64,000 bases of DNA, taken from positions 14,435,916-14,499,915 of the forward strand of contig OY294045.1 of assembly GCA_958510825.1 (NCBI GenBank). The letters are read 5' to 3'. The notes beneath the pieces were generated by a model. That model searched no databases. It saw only the letters and a list, made by a program, of their open reading frames with translations, and had not been told where the DNA came from. Source of the DNA: Brachypterus glaber. Its lineage: Eukaryota; Arthropoda; Insecta; Coleoptera; Kateretidae. Numbering within the stretch: position 1 is the stretch's first letter; each line of letters opens with the position of its first letter. Shown here piece by piece: positions 60,250 through 64,000 of this stretch. The position numbers and the translations under genes were made by a program.

Positions 60250-60458
60250 AGGTGACGATTCCAGACCGTAATAATTTTAATAAGGATGTAGACGTTTCGA
60301 ATGAAAACGACTGTGTAATATACGGGGATATTGGTAAAGATAATGAGGTATGGTTTCATTTCTTTAGCTGCAAATTATGGGTCCATGCTGACTGCAATGA
60401 AATGTTTACAAAAGAAGCCAATATAAAAATTTGGATTTGTGATATTTGCGAAAACTAA
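60250..60458 (+). pseudogene. PHD-like zinc-finger remnant of a pogo-type transposase
   Basis: A short frame encodes DCVIYGD, then VWFHFFSCKLWVHADCNEM, then IWICDICEN and a stop. The C..C-H..C-C..C order and the WVHADC phrase are those of the C-terminal PHD-like finger in many insect pogo/Tigger-type proteins. One expected cysteine is replaced (CVIY for CxxC). No other transposase part is nearby. Confidence 0.5.
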
Positions 60459-60788
60459 AATACTCTTCATTATCCTATCCTATTTTTCTATTTAATTTTT
60501 ATTTTAGATTTTTTTAAATAATAATAATACTAATATTTATTGGAAATCCAACAGGCTAACGACCGAGGTCTTTCTGCCTAGATTTTTTATTCTTCGTCAA
60601 CTTAGCTTTTACTAATGGTAAGATGACTAACAAGCCATTTTTACATTTTGGTATTTAAGTATACTTAAGTACACTTATAAGTGTACTGTTTTAATTATAA
60701 AAAATATATATATAATATTAAACAACTAATTAACAGTACTTATTTTAACCCAAAAAAAAAATCCGGAATTATGTAGGTAATTCGTTTT
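60459..60788. other. Region upstream of G5
   Basis: AT-rich. It includes an ACTTAAGTACACTTATAAGT block near 60660, a short inverted repeat. No gene seen. Confidence 0.4.
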
Positions 60789-60795
60789 TATAAAA
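60789..60795 (+). promoter_or_regulatory. Probable TATA box of G5
   Basis: TATAAAA. TCATAA near 60825 could be the initiator, giving a leader of about 30 nt that still contains an upstream ATG at 60836, out of frame, whose 11-codon frame overlaps the true start. Confidence 0.45.
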
Positions 60796-60857
60796 ATAAA
60801 AACGGTGTCATTTTTTAAGAATAATCATAACAAAAATGGTATCAAACATAAGCGGTT

Positions 60858-63712
60858 ATGTCGGTATTTAACTTTAGTTGTTTGGTGTGCTTTTTGTGCT
60901 TTTTCTGTGTTGTTAAAAATGTCAACAGTTCACAAAAGTGAGTTAATTACTTATATAAAAAAATAGTATTAAAAAAAGCTGAATTATTTTTATAAAAGGG
61001 GATAACTTTTTCAGCCTAATAATGAGATAGTAAGACCTGTGTGTCTATCTGTCTGTCTGCGATATTTTACGTAATTTTTTTTTATTTTATTAAATATTAC
61101 TGGGACTACCTTTAAAGCTAGTTTTACATTATGCAATTTTGCAGATATGCATGTTTGCAGCCAGACAAATTGACCAATCAAATGCACTGCAAATAAAAGT
61201 CTGAGATTAAAAAGTTTAAGCTTACTTTGCTACAAAATTACCAAACCTTTCAAAATTGTCAAAATTGCATAAATATTGTTATTATACTATTTAAAGCGCC
61301 TGCACTAGAATAGTATTATACGGTAGGTACCTAGTTTCGAATTTTCCAAAATTTTTAAAAATCGTCCCAGACAATAAATTCTTGGATATAAACTTGTTTC
61401 AGAAAAATAAGAAACTTTTTTTTGTCCGTCTGTCCAACAAATAATCCGATCGACTTGAATTTTTCAGAAAAATAATCCCCCGAAAGCCAAAAAGTTATGG
61501 GGGGTTAAACTTTTAAAAAAATTGAAAAAAGCTGAAAAAAAATCCGATTAACTTAACTTTTTCAGGAAATAATACTTTTATTATAAGGATCAATTTTACC
61601 AACTTGTAAGTAACAAAAAAGTTATGGGGGATAAATTTTTTAAAAAATCAAAAAAATCTGAAAAAAAAAATCCCGATTGACGTAACTTTTTTATAAAAAA
61701 ATTCTACCAATTTTGAACTAATCCCTCTAAAAAAAAAAGTTATAAGGGGTTAAACTTAAAAAAAATAAATAAAAGTAACAAAAAAATTATGGGGGGTAAA
61801 ACTTAACCTTTACCTGGCACAGGGGCTACGTACGAACCCCACGCTGTTTCTCGTCGATTTTCGATATCTAAATCTTCGAAATAAACTCGTAACGACATCT
61901 ATCGGTAGTCAAGGGGTACACTTTTATACCTATGCCACTAGGATAGCGCTGCGACGGTTCAGTTTGTCTGTGGAAGACCCATGAAAACTAATATTTTTCC
62001 TTTATAGTGATATAATAGAAGAAGCCATACCTAAAATTTTAGCCCTTTTTATCAAAAAACAAAAAAGTTATGAATTTTTTTGTAAAAAACGTTTTTCTTT
62101 CAAGTTTTTCAAGTTTCCGAATTTTTTCTGAACGCTGATCTTGATTTTTCTAAACTCTAACTATTCCACCCTTTAAAGGGGTATCTGAAGATGATCTCTG
62201 ATTTTTTCTAAAAAAAAATACTGTTCGTACGAACCCCACAGTGCCAGGTATGTTACTCAGGGGAGGTGTGCCAGGTAAAGGTTAAAAAAAAAATTAATTG
62301 TTTTTTTTTTAATTTTCGATTTCCGTAAAAAAAATTAAAAAAAAAACTAAAAATTTTTAAATTATGGAAAATTGTCAGATAACTGACATAACCAAATTAA
62401 AACTAATTTTACATATTATTTTTAGTTTTTTTTGTTAAAAATATGTTTACAAGCGAATAAAAAATAGCTCCGTGATTCACTCCGTGAAAAAAAATTCTGT
62501 CTGTTGATCTGTTTGTCTTTCTTTTTGTCTGGAAAATTTATTACGCCTAGAGCTAAATATTGTAAATTGGGACTACACACTAACTATGATTATCCAAAGT
62601 TCTAGGCTGGGATTGTTTTTGGTAAAACTCTGGGTGGGGAAGGGGGTAAAATAAAATGAAACAATAAAAAAAAATCTGTTATTTTTTTTGTTTTACAAAA
62701 AAGAAATATTTATTAAAAAAATAAATTTTTTGTTTGAAATAATCGAAAAATCTAAAAAAATAAATATTTTTAGTTTACCCCATTCTTTATAGTATACTGA
62801 ACAAAAACATACACAAATACAAAGAAACAAAAACGTCAAATTCATATCACAAGAGAAATAAACGAATTATTTTTAATAGATGTTTTTTTTATAGCGACCA
62901 ACCAGTTTTATCCGACAGAAAAGGTGTCCAAATTACAGTCTCTGGTTTTGACAATGACGATGTTAAGGAAAAGGAAGAGGAAGAAGAAGAAGAACCAGAA
63001 GATGGCATCCCTTTAAATTTCCATCCTTTGTATATTTCTTCAAAACCTCAATTTTCATCACCTTCTTCATTCTTGGAAGACGAGGAACCAGTTCATGTGT
63101 ATTCAAACCCACAATTTTCAGAACCAGTTTCCCCAGTATTTACCAACTACCATGAACCTTCGTTTGGAATACCCTCTTATCCTCAATTAATTAAACCTCA
63201 TTATGTTTATAGTCCTCAAATTTCTCATTATTCACTTCAGAATCCAAAATTATCTCAAAAACCTCGATTGAAGAAAAATTATAAACCTCAAGTTTCGCAT
63301 CATCCATATGTTTATCAAGTTCATAAACCTCAAATTTTATATTCTCAATTAAACCAAAATTTTAGACCTCGCATAAATATTGAAAATATTCAACCAGAAC
63401 CTCAATTTCCTTTACATTACTTTGAACCTGCACATGTTAAACCAATTAGGACATATAAGCAACCTATTCGTCCACGTGTGCCATTAAGAGGTCACAAAGG
63501 AGGTCACAAAGGTCATAAATTTAGAAAAAATAGAAAAGATAAAATTAAAAAAATAAAGAAAAAGAATAAAAAGTTATTTAAAAAATGTAAGAAATTATCA
63601 CGATTGGTGCGACATAAAGGATTATGCGGAGGTTTAAATTCCCAAGGATATTCTGAAGATCAGTATTTTAGGAGAAGATTTGACAGCCAAGAAGGAAATA
63701 ATACATCATCAG
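60858..63712 (+). CDS. G5: secreted Pro/Tyr/Gln-rich protein with acidic head and Lys-rich tail (partial)
   Basis: Exon 1 is 60858-60937 (80 nt) and exon 2 is 62895-63712. AA|C at the junction gives Asn27, with donor GTGAGT and acceptor TTTTATAG. The signal peptide is Cys/Phe-rich (FNFSCLVCFLCFFCVV). Residues 46-63 are acidic with an E-run (52-62). Residues 72-225 contain repeated KPQ, NPQF, SPQI and EPQF motifs with many Tyr and His, like cuticle or silk-type matrix proteins. Residues 226-271 are strongly basic (GHKGGHKGHK, then KKIKKKNKKLFKKCKK) with two Cys. Exon 2 ends in phase 1 at G|GTAAAA, so the last exon lies beyond the window. If the intron is retained, translation stops at 63778-63780. 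It shares only exon 1 length and phase with the His-rich genes, so kinship is uncertain. Confidence 0.75.
61807..62281. mobile_element. piggyBac-type MITE in G5 intron
   Basis: Exact 14-bp ends CCTTTACCTGGCAC (61807-61820) and GTGCCAGGTAAAGG (62268-62281) are flanked on both sides by TTAA (61803-61806, 62282-62285). TTAA target duplication and a CCY start are the piggyBac hallmark. CGTACGAACCCCAC is repeated near both ends in the same orientation. No transposase. Confidence 0.8.
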
Positions 63713-64000
63713 GTAAAATAACTTATTTATTAAATTTTAACACACGTGATAATTTTTTATTATATATTTTTGCCATTTGACTGCCCTATTGAAAATGACC
63801 GGTACAAAAACATATGAAATGTTGCAGTAACCGGACAACAACCTTTATCCACATTTGTCCAGTTAGTACAACATTTCATAAAGTCGTATTAATGGTGCAG
63901 GTCGCCTGCAACACAACTTTTCACTACTATATTTTAAGAACACAGAGACTTGAATTTTTGACCAAATATGTTTTGCCACTTTAAAATTCTTTGGTCCGAA
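63713..64000 (+). other. Start of the last visible G5 intron
   Basis: Follows the GTAAAA donor. ACCGGTACAAAAACATATGA near 63798 and TAAAGTCGTATTAATGGTGC near 63880 show no coding character. Confidence 0.4.

Overview
This is a window of an AT-rich, repeat-dense insect nuclear genome. The genes have spliceosomal introns, TATA boxes with TCA-type initiators, AATAAA signals, Jockey/R1-like LINE fragments, pogo/Tigger and piggyBac- or PIF-like DNA element remnants, and many foldback repeats. A beetle is my best guess (Gly/His-rich secreted proteins and heavy foldback load), but no sequence proves the order. Two runs of exactly 200 N (20161-20360, 50705-50904) are assembly gaps.

I can assemble five secreted-protein genes by joining exons, most of which have no start codon of their own. 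G1 (+, 5907-19191, four coding exons, 302 aa) is a Gly/His-rich protein. G2 (-, 21406-23784, two exons, 264 aa) and G3 (-, 28550-33947, two exons, 400 aa) are paralogues built on a tract of over 100 residues in which almost every second residue is His (HKHGHKH-type), followed by acidic tails. G4 (-, 43967-45754, three exons, 75 aa) is a miniature His-rich protein. G5 (+, 60858 to beyond 63712, 299 aa visible) is Pro/Tyr/Gln-rich with an acidic head and a strongly basic tail, and it probably continues past the right edge.

The genes share a plan. The signal-peptide coding segment is 80 nt (83 nt in G1) and always ends in phase 2, and the next exon carries the low-complexity mature protein. In G1 and G4 this segment is split after exactly six codons. 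G1, G3 and G4 also share a short beta-like module around a VPY/VPH motif, and G1 and G4 share HTHTVYK. The set looks like a tandem-born family of extracellular His/Gly-rich proteins. Metal binding, cuticle hardening or antifungal roles (compare holotricin-3 and tenecin-3) are inference only.

The rest is introns and intergenic DNA full of repeats. 1-5.8 kb holds four copies of one repeat leading up to the G1 promoter. 19.5-20.9 kb holds a decayed LINE around a gap. 24.2-25.2 kb holds two LINE 3' ends. 29.8-43.4 kb holds several foldback elements and a perfect 46-bp palindrome. 46-58 kb holds a TA microsatellite, a repeat present in inverted copies with a LINE inserted in one of them, a small peptide-coding array at the second gap, a 225-bp satellite and a Tigger deletion derivative. 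59-62.3 kb holds a 1.1-kb foldback, a PHD-like remnant and a TTAA-flanked MITE. I found no tRNA, rRNA, CRISPR or bacterial-type genes.
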